DNA from: Dryomyza anilis
Taxonomy: Eukaryota; Arthropoda; Insecta; Diptera; Dryomyzidae
Length of the DNA: 64,000 bases
Reading direction: 5' to 3'
Assembly (NCBI GenBank): GCA_951804985.1
Contig: OX638131.1
Span: 2,418,001 to 2,482,000 of the forward strand
Shown: one piece after another, positions 22,469-31,985 of the stretch
Position numbering within the stretch: position 1 is the stretch's first letter
How the letters are laid out: each line of letters begins with the position of its first letter
Translations under genes and position numbers: made by a program
The notes under the pieces: generated by a model
Seen by the model: only the letters and a program-made list of their open reading frames with translations
The model's database searches: none
Told to the model about the DNA's origin: nothing

Positions 22469-23224
22469 ATGCGATATGCCCGGCTGCCTGGCCTGTGTGC
22501 CTGCCAATCCCTTGGGTGCTCTTGTCTCACCTGATCTGATCGTATCGTGGCGCACAGTGAGCGGTGAGTGTAAATATGGCTGTATTTGTGGCTGTGTTTG
22601 TGGCGGGCAGTCAGTCAAGCAGGCAGGCAGCAGCAGCTGTTTGCCGCACAGGTCCGTGTGTAACAGCCAAAACGTTGGTCTTTTAGTTGTATCGTGGACC
22701 TTCTCAACTCTGTGCGCGCATTCACGCTACTTGTTGTGCTGCTGCTACTGCCGATTCTGCCTCTGCTCTCTTTCGCGGGTTTCTAGAGCCATCACTCCCA
22801 CATTCGTCAGGCGTCGATCACACTGTTTACAGCCAACAATGACGTGTGTAATTTGCTAATTAGACTCCGGCGGCGGCGACAACAACGACGACTCAACCAC
22901 GGCAGTGTTGATTGAGCCAGTCAAAACATTATTCAGTGTTATTAAAAATAATCAGAACTTTGGGCATATTAACTGCCAAGCGACTAAAAATTCTAATTCC
23001 AGTGCAAACGTACCCGGTCGCACGTTAAACGCATCCGTTAAGCAGCGCAAACGTTTTGCGAACGAAGTGTGCGCGCGGGGAGTTGCGGCGTCGTTAGTGC
23101 AATTTGTTTGTGGTTGTTGCTATGTTTTTGTTTGAACGTCAAATTCGATTTTTATGAGTTTTTGAAAGCGTGACTAAACCGTGATTTATGGTGGCGTGTG
23201 GTTTTTTAATATTCATGTTCTTCC

Positions 23225-23330
23225 TGTGGCATCAACAATAACAACTATACCAACAGCAACAGCAACAACAGCGACAGCATCAACAACAACCTCACAATCG
23301 ACATCAACTTCAACTTGAGCAGCCACATCC
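23225..23330 (+). repeat. CAA/CAG-type microsatellite in the 5' UTR
   Basis: Imperfect runs of CAACAACAG, ACAGCATCAACAAC and similar trinucleotides, of the opa kind common around developmental genes of flies. They lie upstream of the coding start, so they are not translated from the main ATG. Confidence 0.7.
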
Positions 23331-23499
23331 ACAGTCAGAGTCAGAGGAGTTGTGTTGGTGTAGACACAGCTTTTGCGTAGGTGCGCATGCGCAATAATCG
23401 ACCGACAGACCAACCGACTCGGTATCCCTTCGAAGTATCCAGCTGTGCGTTTTTTTTTGTATTTTGTGTGCGCCTCGCGCAGGCGCAGTGCGCATAGGC

Positions 23500-25189
23500 A
23501 TGGACGCCATGAAAAATTCACCCATCAGCAATATGCATAAACAACAACAACTACAACAGCAACATCATCGACAGCAGCAGCAACAAAAATATGTGGAAAG
23601 CGCGATCGTACGGGCAGCCGAACTCGCAGCCACTCCTGCTGCCACCAACACGCAGCTTGTGCCGTGCGAAAAGCCACATTCATCAGTTGGCGGCGACTAT
23701 GCGCTTCACCTGAAGGATGACGAGTCCAATCTCAGCACAATCACCTCCGCATCGGCGTCTACGACGGATACTGCTGCGTCCGCTAGCACTTCCGCTTCGC
23801 AACTCCTGCAAATCAATAAGGCTGCCACCAATGATTTGGCCGCGGCCGCTGCTGTTGTCCTCTCGTTGCAAGGCACCATGGTCAGCAGTTTGCAGCAGGC
23901 GGCTCTGTTGCCGCTCAACTCGCCGGCGGCTGCAGCACTCAACTTTCAAGCGCTCGAATCGTATTTGGCGCTACAGCGCATTACAGGTAAATCGGACGTA
24001 TTTCGTTTCAATGCGCCGACGGCAACGCAGGCAAGCACAGCAACTGATAACGGTAGTGCCTCTGGCGTAGCGTCAACTGCTTCAGCCACATCATTGAATT
24101 CAGCTGCGGAGTGCAATCAATCGAAGCAGCAAAAGTGCCTGCCTCTGCTGCCCGCGCTATCGGGCGACTGCCCACAGGATCTTTCTGCTGCAGACTTGGC
24201 TGACTGCGAGCTGCCACTGCTGGATGGCGACGAGTCGCTGACGTTTGAAGCGTCCGACTTGGATCTCAGCTACACTAGCTTGATACTCAATTCGGCCGGT
24301 TTCAACGGCCCCCTCTCCGCAACGACGCAACTGCCCAGTGTTGCGTCCACAGACGCCGATGATGTCGTGCCGTGCATTCAGGCCGCCATGTTTCAGGACA
24401 AGCTGCAACATGCTGCCATCGGTGAGTGCTTGACAAGTGTTGCCGGTGCCGCTGCCTGTGAGCTGTCCAATCAGCCCGCCGTTCTGAACAATTCGCAGCG
24501 CTCCAAGAAGCAGTTCATCTGCAAGTTCTGCAACCGCCAGTTCACCAAGTCCTACAACTTACTGATACACGAGCGCACGCACACGGACGAACGTCCCTAC
24601 TCGTGCGACATATGCGGCAAGGCGTTTCGTCGGCAGGATCATCTGCGCGATCATAGGTAAGTCCTACCGGAAACACTCCCATATTCCATCTGTTTGCAAC
24701 ACCTTCTTGTTACAAGTTACTTATGCCACCACTTATGTCCTCTCTGATAGATATATACACTCTAAAGAGAAGCCCTTCAAGTGCACTGAGTGCGGCAAGG
24801 GCTTCTGTCAGTCGCGCACCCTGGCTGTGCACAAGATCCTCCACATGGAGGAGTCGCCCCACAAGTGTCCCGTCTGCAATCGTTCGTTTAATCAGCGCTC
24901 CAATTTGAAGACGCATCTGCTGACCCACACCGACATCAAGCCCTACAACTGCAGCTCCTGCGGTAAGGTATTCCGGCGCAACTGCGATTTACGTCGGCAC
25001 AGCCTGACGCACAATCTCTCCACATCGACGGGTGGTCTCAACGAGCACAGTGAAACGCTGCACGATGCCGCCGCCGCCGATCTGTTGCAATCTTCAACGT
25101 CAGCACTTCCATCTGCGACAGTAGCAATGGTATCATCAGTCCGAAAGCAGGATAACCCCACATTGGACCTCATCGCAGTAACCGATTGA
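23500..25189 (+). CDS. sob: Odd-skipped family five-zinc-finger transcription factor, probably sister of odd and bowl
   Basis: Coding sequence is join(23500-24656, 24751-25189), 531 residues. Five C2H2 fingers with C-X2-C-X12-H-X3-H spacing lie at about residues 341-361, 369-389, 397-417, 425-445 and 453-473. Their sequence (for example [19 protein letters not shown] in finger 1) is diagnostic of the Odd-skipped family, nuclear DNA-binding factors acting in segmentation, leg-joint and gut patterning. The N-terminal part has a Gln-rich run (about 15-29), Ala/Ser-rich stretches, a hydrophobic helix-like block (about 113-160) and an acidic block before the fingers. The ATG at 23500 is the first after an in-frame stop at 23395-23397; a second ATG at 23509 has a good fly context (gccATG). 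Odd has four fingers, Drumstick fewer, Sob and Bowl five. The short tail of 58 residues after finger 5, without the long acidic tail I recall for Bowl, favours Sob. Bowl remains possible. I see no clear eh1-type Groucho motif in the tail. Confidence 0.9.
24657..24750 (+). other. Intron inside the zinc-finger region of the odd-family gene
   Basis: The donor GTAAGT follows CATAG at 24656 and the acceptor ends CTGATAG at 24750. Removing these 94 bases joins AG to A, making an Arg codon and restoring finger 2 through its last His (DHR-YIH). Without splicing the frame ends at once at TAA (24658-24660). A split codon at this point of finger 2 is consistent with a conserved intron position in the family, which I recall but cannot check here. 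Confidence 0.93.
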
Positions 25190-25510
25190 AGTGCAACTAA
25201 CTCTACCACCTTCGACAACACCATGAATGTAGCTGTATTGTGGAAGGGCGACTGACTCATATCTGAATCACATAACTTTTAACAAAACCGACTTTTTCAA
25301 ATTATTCCAGATTTCGTAAAATTTGGTTTAGAACAGGTTTTATGTTCTCAAACATCGACTCGTGACATTTTATATAATCGTATCTTTAAGTTCGTACTTT
25401 ATATACTTAAGTTAAATCCTAGATTTAATGAAACAAATCCGTCTTGTGTTACTTTAAGTACATGAATCTTGTAATCAACATATTTAATAAATCATTTTTT
25501 AAAACTAATT
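25190..25510 (+). other. 3' UTR and polyadenylation signal of the odd-family gene
   Basis: After the TGA at 25187-25189 the sequence becomes AT-rich with no open frame. A canonical AATAAA is at 25486-25491, about 300 bases after the stop, and is followed by a T-rich stretch. This is a plausible 3' end. The true cleavage site is not visible. Confidence 0.6.
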
Positions 25511-25631
25511 AAATAGTGCATGGTTTTTTTATACTTAAATGACAGACTTTATCGATAAATTTAAAGTCTAATGAAATGGTAATAAAAGGCTTGGGACTTT
25601 TATATGGTCTGAAGATCAATATCATATTTGC
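25511..25631. other. Short AT-rich spacer
   Basis: Nothing beyond AT-rich sequence between the gene's 3' end and the SINE. Confidence 0.5.
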
Positions 25632-25920
25632 TTATAATAATAGTTTGACACTTCAGTCCTGTGAAGCACTTAGACCGAGCTCTCTCTCATTGGTACTCAA
25701 ATTGATAGGACCTACAGTTTTATGCCAAATCTGAACGGCGGGTGAGAGCATTTCATAGACAATGTTTTACTCTCATAGGTTTGCCATTGACTACGAAGAG
25801 GTAACGTTGCAAAGTGTTCTATGAAAAATATGTTGGGAGTCGCTGGGATCGAACCCGGGACTTTTCGGATCGTAGTCGAATGGATCGGCGACTTTATGGC
25901 TCGTAGTCATAAACAGTTTT
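25632..25920 (-). mobile_element. tRNA-derived SINE, copy 2 (long-head subfamily)
   Basis: On the - strand the head reads GACTACGAGCCATAAAGTCG, then a second GACTACGATCC-like segment, then GGGTTCGATCCC, the same body as copy 1 (CTCTCACCCGCCGTTC, CTGTAGGTCC), and an ATTATTATAAG tail. The repeated GACTACGA segment marks a subfamily with a duplicated anticodon-arm region, shared with copies 3 and 4. Confidence 0.8.
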
Positions 25921-26009
25921 CTGAAGGAGTCGTAATACCACAATCTTTGGTGAAGTATTTTTAAATATAGAGATATTTTGAAGACTACGCCTTAGTTATG
26001 AAAGAACAT

Positions 26010-26290
26010 CAATGATAAATCGAGGACATTGTACAATTTCGTCACTGATGACTTTTCTACAAAGATTTTATAAAGGAAATGTTCTTCAGAGATTCGTGGA
26101 AATCATTAAAGTAATTGAATATGACAACCATTTAAGATACCCTTGATGAAATTCCTTTGACATGCATGACTTTATAATAGGCATTCTCGATGCAGAGTCT
26201 ATGAATCGAGGACAATTTTGCCATTGATGAATATCTCAATAAATATTTTATAATGGACGTTGCATTAAAGATGTCGTAGTTTTCCAAAAC
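26010..26290 (+). repeat. Diverged duplication next to the large palindrome
   Basis: AAATCGAGGACATTGTACAA at 26016 and GAATCGAGGACAATTTTGCC at 26204 start two related segments, each with a TTTTATAA(T/A)GG phrase and ending near TGTCGTAG/TTCGTGG. The unit is about 180 bp. Confidence 0.5.
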
Positions 26291-26308
26291 AAGTCATTGT
26301 CAAAGTTT

Positions 26309-26830
26309 TTTTCATATACATGAGAATCACCTGATGAAATGTCTTCGATGCTGTATCTATGAATGACGTGCATGACATCGTAAATGGCACGTCATGCATA
26401 AAGTGGTGGACATTTGTATAAAAATGTCATCAATGTTTTGCAGGATGAAAATGCATTATGTCGACGATGATCCTGAACTGACATTAGGGATTCATTAAGG
26501 AATGACTGAACTGACATTAGAAATTCATTGAGGAATGATTGATGACATTTTCCACTGGGAAGTAGGGCTTGTAAATTCAAGCTATGTCCTTATGACGATC
26601 TGACGCTTTCCAGTGGAAAATGACAACAATGATTTCTCTATGCTTCAGCTATGTCAGGTCAGGACCATCGATGACCGATAGCATTTTATCACTGCAAAGT
26701 ATTGATGACATTTTTATACAAACGTCCAACACTTCATGCATGACGTGCCATAAACGATGTCATGCACGTCATTCATAGATACAGCATCAAAGACATTTCA
26801 TCAGGTGATTGCCATGTATATGAAAAAACA
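26309..26830. repeat. Large palindrome (foldback), about 520 bp with a 50-bp loop
   Basis: The left arm runs from TTTTTTCATATACATG through ATCACCTGATGAAATGTCTT, ATGAATGACGTGCATGACAT, GGCACGTCATGCAT and GATGACATTTTCCACTGG (to 26556). The right arm (26608-26830) is its inverse in the same order. The left arm has an extra tandem copy of ACTGAACTGACATTAG (26474, 26506). A fragment of one arm (GAATGACGTGCATGACATCG) recurs at 27674, so this is a repeated element. No coding is visible. Confidence 0.88.
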
Positions 26831-26964
26831 TTGACTATTTAAGGTGTTATTAATGTCTTGTCTTAGAAAGCTACGTTAATGATATCTTAATTGACAAAAT
26901 GTTCATAATGTCCTTGATATATATATGGTGTATAACATCTTTAATGCAACTCATTTATGAAATA

Positions 26965-27361
26965 CCCAGTAGTAAATTTCAGGCGAAAGAAGCTATGCTA
27001 GCACTGATTCTCAAGCAGATAGAACCCCTTCCTGACTAAATGATTTCCTTTCTTCTTTTGTATATGCAATGAACATTTTTGCAGAAATTCCCTATTCGTT
27101 TCTCAGAGAACGGATCTCAGAAGTTCTCACAAAATAGTTTGATTCATTACTGTTAGCATTCCATTAGAAGGTGAGCTATCAGCGATTCACTTTTGTACTT
27201 GAAAAATATTAGAAATAGTCACCAAATCGATTGGCGCTGATTCTCTGGAAGGTGTGCTGGAAGAACACTAGCTTTAGTGATGGCAGAATGTGATTGAGCA
27301 TGCTAAGAAGTTGTTATAGCTGGGCTTCTACTGGGAAGGCCTGGACAAATTTACTACTGGG
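26965..27361. mobile_element. MITE with perfect 15-bp inverted ends and TA flanks
   Basis: The left end CCCAGTAGTAAATTT (26965-26979) and the right end AAATTTACTACTGGG (27347-27361) are exact inverses, and both are flanked by TA. The 397-bp interior is of mixed composition with no transposase. A TA target fits the Tc1/mariner group. It begins about 130 bp after the large palindrome. Confidence 0.75.
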
Positions 27362-27363
27362 TA

Positions 27364-27722
27364 GTTGTGAATATCAATGACAAATTTTCCAATATCCTCG
27401 ACTCATCATTAAGGTCCTTGTCGTCATCGATTTCATTTCTCGCTGGGTTGTTGAGACAGTGTTTTGTACCTTATTCAAAAATATCACTTTATAATTAAAG
27501 TCTCCAATGAATGAATTTAAATTGAAAACTAATAATGTTTTCAATTTCGTTTTTTATTACGCCTCGTTTTGGCGTAGGAGGCAGTATATTCTTAAATAGC
27601 GTCAGCTCCTGAGTCGAATTAACGATTTCTGTCTGTTTATTTGTCTTGACTTTATCATAGACATTCATCGATTTGAATGACGTGCATGACATCGTGAAAT
27701 AGGGGAAATTTGTTTGAAAATG
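27364..27722. other. No gene seen: spacer with a palindrome-arm fragment
   Basis: Mostly unique sequence. The last 50 bp (27672-27722) repeat part of the 26.3-kb palindrome arm and are cut off by the CACAGAA element that follows. Confidence 0.45.
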
Positions 27723-28085
27723 CACAGAAAAGAAAAGTTCATACTATTAATGAATTTATTCATCAATGTTATGAATTTGTTATTACAACTCAACTAATCA
27801 GCAAATTCATCATATTTATGAAACGTTCATAAAACCGTAATAAAAAAGTTCATAATATTGATGAACGCATTCATAATTTTTATGAAAAAAATTCATGATA
27901 TTTATGAACTTTAAACTATTTAAAAATAAAAAAATCTATGAATGCAATTTATAACAACTATGAACTATTATATCAATTTCGCTAAATTGTGCGATTCGTA
28001 TATACGAAGAATAGTTAATAAATATAATGGTTTTTCTCAACTAACGGCGTTCATTCCATTTATGAACATTTTTTTTTTTTTGAGT
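27723..28085. mobile_element. CACAGAA/ATTCAT MITE family, copy 1 (right boundary uncertain)
   Basis: Begins CACAGAAAAGAAAAGTTCAT. It continues with AATGAATTTATTCATCAATG, a CAACTCAACTAATCAGC phrase and many ATTCAT/ATGAA inverted motifs. Order and spacing match 61041-61500 and 35257-35345. The right end is guessed from the T-run before 28085. Confidence 0.5.
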
Positions 28086-28184
28086 GTCATCAATGCTTTT
28101 GCGAAAGTGCTACGAATTTTAAGATATTGTCTTAACGTGCTCAAGGTCCAGTCGGTACAAATTGGGTGTTTTGTACCAACAAAT

Positions 28185-28270
28185 AAAACAACAAACAATT
28201 GGCAAAATGCATTGAGTGGCAGATCGTACAGCTGTTTCAGAGGCAGCCAAGCCCCTTCATCAGCGATCTT
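28185..28270 (+). pseudogene. Possible relic coding segment related to 10541-10660
   Basis: After TGA at 28205 one frame reads VADRTAVSEAAK, matching LADRTAVSNAAN near 10566. Differences fall mainly on synonymous third positions. The frame soon loses similarity. Origin is unknown, perhaps a mobile element gene. Confidence 0.3.
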
Positions 28271-28289
28271 TCTCTGCAGATTCTACATT

Positions 28290-31089
28290 TCAAGTCGCCT
28301 AAGTTTTCCTTCTCCAATAAACACAATAAGAATTATGTGCATTGAAGAAAGAACCAAAAGCAAAAATGTAAAAACTGCATCAACTCAAGAATTTTCGATA
28401 GTTCTGACCAGACATAAGTAAATCATTTATGACTTTTCCCACTAGGTTGTCGTCCAAAAAAGGAGATAGCAATGATCTTCGAATAAATCTCAAAATAACT
28501 TCGGTATATAAATTCTATTTCATACATATATCGAATTTAATTTGTTTTATATTTTGTTTAGAAGATTTTTTCAAATTAATTGATTCTAATTTTTTAAATT
28601 CGTTATCAAACAAATTCTCAGCTTTCGAACAATTCTCATTTCGATATAAATTCAATTTGGCGGTTCAATATCTGCCGACATTTTTGATAGAAATCGAACA
28701 AGGACCATGATCGGAAACTGATTATTATATTGTAGTAACATTACCTGGTTATGATGATTGTGTAGTATTCATTTCAAATGTTTGTAGTTCCATATTTTAT
28801 CACGAAGTTATTTAAAACCAGAATCCTGATCCTGAACAATACAAAATTTATTTTACTTTAAAATAGCAAATTTATACTTTAAAAATAATCAAAATATAAT
28901 TGGGTATTTGTATTTTATTCAAACAAAACAAAACTTAACAATATTTGCTCTGCCAGAATTAAATATGAGATAGAGTTAACATGAGAAAGAGTTACAGTGA
29001 CGACAGAGTTAGTAGTAAAGCGACAATCACACGTCCAGTAAATACTGTCAGTATTTGCTAAGCCAGAGATCATCAATTATTGAGAAATGCTGGTAACTGC
29101 CAAACAACTCATTTACATTTCCTATTAACAAGAACAAAGGAAGCGGCCGGCCGGCCCATCTGCTTGGCCCAAACGTTTGACGGAAAAGTAACGCATGAGA
29201 GTTACGAGTCTATTTCCTGTTTACAGAGCAATTACATTGATTAAACAATTAAGCACAACACCCCGTAATATGCTCTGGTATTTGCATAAATGAATATCAA
29301 ACTACAGTCGGCATTTGCCATTGTCAAATTGAACACTTTGAAGACGAAATTAAAGATTATCGGAATTTATTGTAAAACTAAAAAAAACTAAAATTGAAAA
29401 AAAAACTAAATTAAATTAAAAAATTGCGTATTTTTTAATAAAACTAAGTATTAAATGAAACAATAATGAAATCAAAATATTTATGAACAAAAAAATCATA
29501 TAAAAAAAATCAAAGAAAAACATAAATAAAAATTAATATAATGTTAAAATTTTCATTATACAACTTAAAAGTATAAAAATATATATTATTAAAATTAAAA
29601 TAATAATAATAAAAACTTTAGCCCTTAACATTACCTTAGCCCCAATATAATAAAAAAGAGGAACAAAATATGTATGAGAAATAAATTTTTATTTGAAAAT
29701 CGAAATTGAAATCGAAAATTTTGTAGTGTAGATAATATAAAAATATCAAAGGATTTGACGATATTTAAAAAAAAAAACCAATTGTACAATATAAAACTCA
29801 GAATATTGTATAAGCACATTTTGTATTCTTCAGAATTTGTATCATAAGAAAAATCTATATTGACAAAAATAGAAATATCGGTCCCCATCATTTTCGTATC
29901 ATTATAGATTATCAATAACGATTATTTAGGTTTATAAAATATATCGTTTGGTTTGTTGGGAGATAGAAAATTTAATAGAAATAAAAAATCTTCAATTTTC
30001 TAGAAAATCAAATTATTCAAATAAAATCATAATTTTCATGGAACATCAAAATATTTTCAAATCGAAATTCATTAATTAAAAAAAATGTTTACAATAATAA
30101 AAAATAAAACTGTATGATGTTATAAAATCTAACAATGTTTATTACCATGGTTATATAAAATACATTCCAAGTATGTAGGGTACTCAAAATTGAAACTAAA
30201 ACAAGGCTGCTGCAAACTGCAAATATTTGAACGGATACCAAACAGAATGTATGTAAAATTTTTGTCCGCGCACCATTTCACAGACACTATTTGTTAACAA
30301 ATCCGTCGGTTGTCCGACAGGCATCACGCAGGCAGTACCAGGAGCGGCCTGAATATGCTAGGCAAACGATGGGCCGAATAATAAATATAGCAATTATCAA
30401 AGAACTTACCAAATACCAGAATTTGTAAAATTTGTTAAAATTGATACTCGTCTTGATGTAGAGAATAGAATTAGACTAAATAGATTTTTCATTTGCGTAT
30501 AGGACCATCCTATAAGGAAATGATATCGTTCGTGATTATGCATATGACTCGGAACTGATTCTATTTGTAACCTAATTCTATGATAAAAACCGCTTAATTG
30601 TAAATGGTTCAGCTCATATATACCATAGGACCAGTATTCAAACTGTCCTTAGAGAGACTTCTAATGAAAAGGTGCAATTTTATGGAATAGGAGGGTCCAT
30701 ATTATCTGTTTACTAATTGCCCATTTGTCTGTAAATTTTAAAAACATTCGGCCGTTTGGATGTAGAACCCTAGACTTTTAAAAATGTGTACTAGGTTTAA
30801 AATGATACTGAAACACAGGAGACAAATGTACACTCGTTCCACGTACATCGTGTAGACAACCCTACTGGGAAACGAACCGGTCCTAAACTAGGCACGTGAC
30901 TGGTTTCTCGGAGATAGTTAAGCGGTCCTATTTCTGGCTCTTTTATATGAAACCATGGCGTTGTTCTTTCTAGGGAGGGTCAATTAACGCCTCCTGCTGA
31001 CCTTTAGACCTATCACTGGACTGGTCTTCAAATTCATTATCACAGAACTAGTCCTCAAAATCCTGTTCTGTGACCGGTATCAATAGTAC
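28290..31089. other. No gene seen: spacer
   Basis: 28290-28960 and 29370-30180 are strongly AT-rich. About 28960-29370 is repeat-poor and more balanced (AAATACTGTCAGTATTT palindrome at 29041; GCGGCCGGCCGGCCC near 29142) and may be conserved non-coding DNA. 30180-31089 is mixed with no recognisable domain. Confidence 0.4.
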
Positions 31090-31445
31090 ATTCAGTAAAA
31101 AAAATATTTTATTTATGTATTTTATATTTATTTGTTTATTGTTACTTTTGTGATTGCCACCTTTTTAAAGGCCTGTTCATGGAACTGTGCGTTCCGATCG
31201 TAGAAAAGGGATTTTAAGTTAAAGGGAGGAAGGAAAGATTAGTCGGTGGATATTTGTTTTGAATTCCAATATCATGTCGATAAAAACACAAGCAGATAAA
31301 TTGTTCCATAAACGTATCGTGCGACTGACGAACGAATTCTTCCTCTCATATGTTATTCTGTTGAGAGACGAGTGAACTACGAAGGGGTGGACTTGTTTCG
31401 AAGCTCGAGCAGAATGTGAGAGCACACGACCTGCTATTGAAAAAG
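31090..31445 (-). pseudogene. Non-LTR retrotransposon 3' end, C-terminus of the reverse transcriptase ORF
   Basis: The - strand frame at 31425-31219 contains NSFVSRTIRLWNNLSACVF and EFKTNIHRL. This is the C-terminal pattern (SFxxRTxxLWNxLPxxVF...FKxxxxxHL) of many insect LINE ORF2 proteins. It ends in a stop and is followed on that strand by a short A-rich tail (AACAATAAACAAATAAATA) at 31140-31090. No RT catalytic motif remains, so this is a 5'-truncated dead copy. The clade cannot be fixed from this piece. Confidence 0.7.
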
Positions 31446-31469
31446 TCCGATGTAGCAGTTTGAAGGAAA

Positions 31470-31590
31470 TGTTATAATTCTATGAAAAAGATGTTGGCAG
31501 TCACTGGGGATCGAACCGGGGACCTTTCGGCTTGTAGTCGAACGCACCAGCGACTTTTCGCTCGTAGTCCAAAGTCATGGTTATATCTAC
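31470..31590 (-). mobile_element. tRNA-derived SINE, copy 3 (head only)
   Basis: On the - strand: GGACTACGAGCGAAAAGTCG, GCGTTCGACTACAAGCC, GAAAGGTCCCCGGTTCGATC, then CCAACATCTTTTTCATAG, where it stops. The rest of the body is missing, with LINE sequence beginning about 25 bp away. Two GACTACRAGC segments show it belongs to the duplicated-arm subfamily. Confidence 0.75.
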
Positions 31591-31672
31591 TAAATAGAGT
31601 AAATTCCTACTAAGGACGTATATAAAAAAAAGTCGCTGATTTATGCGAATGTAAAGAATGAAGCAGTAAAAT

Positions 31673-31985
31673 GTAGCGTTGGTGGCTCGATTAGTTAATG
31701 CGTTGAACTACGAGCCAAAAAGACGTTTTACTATGAGCAAAAGGGCCTCAGGTTCGAAACCAGCGACTGGCAACATCAAAAATATAATTCTTTTATACGA
31801 CGCTACCTCTCGGAAGTCAATGGCAAACCGACAGGAATCGGAATCGGTTTTAAACTGTAGGTTCCATTACTTTTAGTACAAATATAACACGTACATCTCA
31901 AATAGTGAGAGAGATCTAAGTTTTTCAGGACCTTAGTTTTTCAGGGCTAAGTTCTCGGTCTGAGTTCTTCAGCGCCAAAACCAAG
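31673..31985 (+). mobile_element. tRNA-derived SINE, copy 4 (diverged)
   Basis: The head is TAGCGTTGGTGGCTCGATTA, GTTGAACTACGAGCC, a second ACTATGAGC segment and GGTTCGAAACC. The body is CTACCTCTCGG, CAATGGCAAACCGAC and AAACTGTAGGTTCC, with a degraded tail near GCGCCAAAACC. It lies 80 bp from copy 3 in the opposite orientation. Parts of the middle are missing or diverged, so it is old. Confidence 0.78.

Larger units (their letters stand above)
22065..23499 (+). promoter_or_regulatory. Repeat-poor upstream region and probable 5' UTR of the odd-family gene
   Basis: Between the tRNA-like array ending near 21830 and the start codon, composition shifts to mixed sequence without the AT-rich repeats seen elsewhere. 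The stretch holds a GAGA/CTCTCT cluster (22431-22468), purine/pyrimidine and CAG/CAA runs (23225-23330, 23535-23590) and many short upstream frames closed by stops. Transcription probably starts here. I could not pick a convincing TATA box or an Inr-DPE pair, so the start site is left open. Confidence 0.5.

Noticed and set aside
23464..23499. Upstream extension of the zinc-finger protein from a TTG at 23464
   Set aside because: A eukaryotic start there is unlikely. The first in-frame ATG after the stop at 23395-23397 is at 23500.
23683..24411. Opposite-strand and shifted frames across the zinc-finger exon
   Set aside because: They are shadows of the real exon caused by its CAG/GCN-rich codons.
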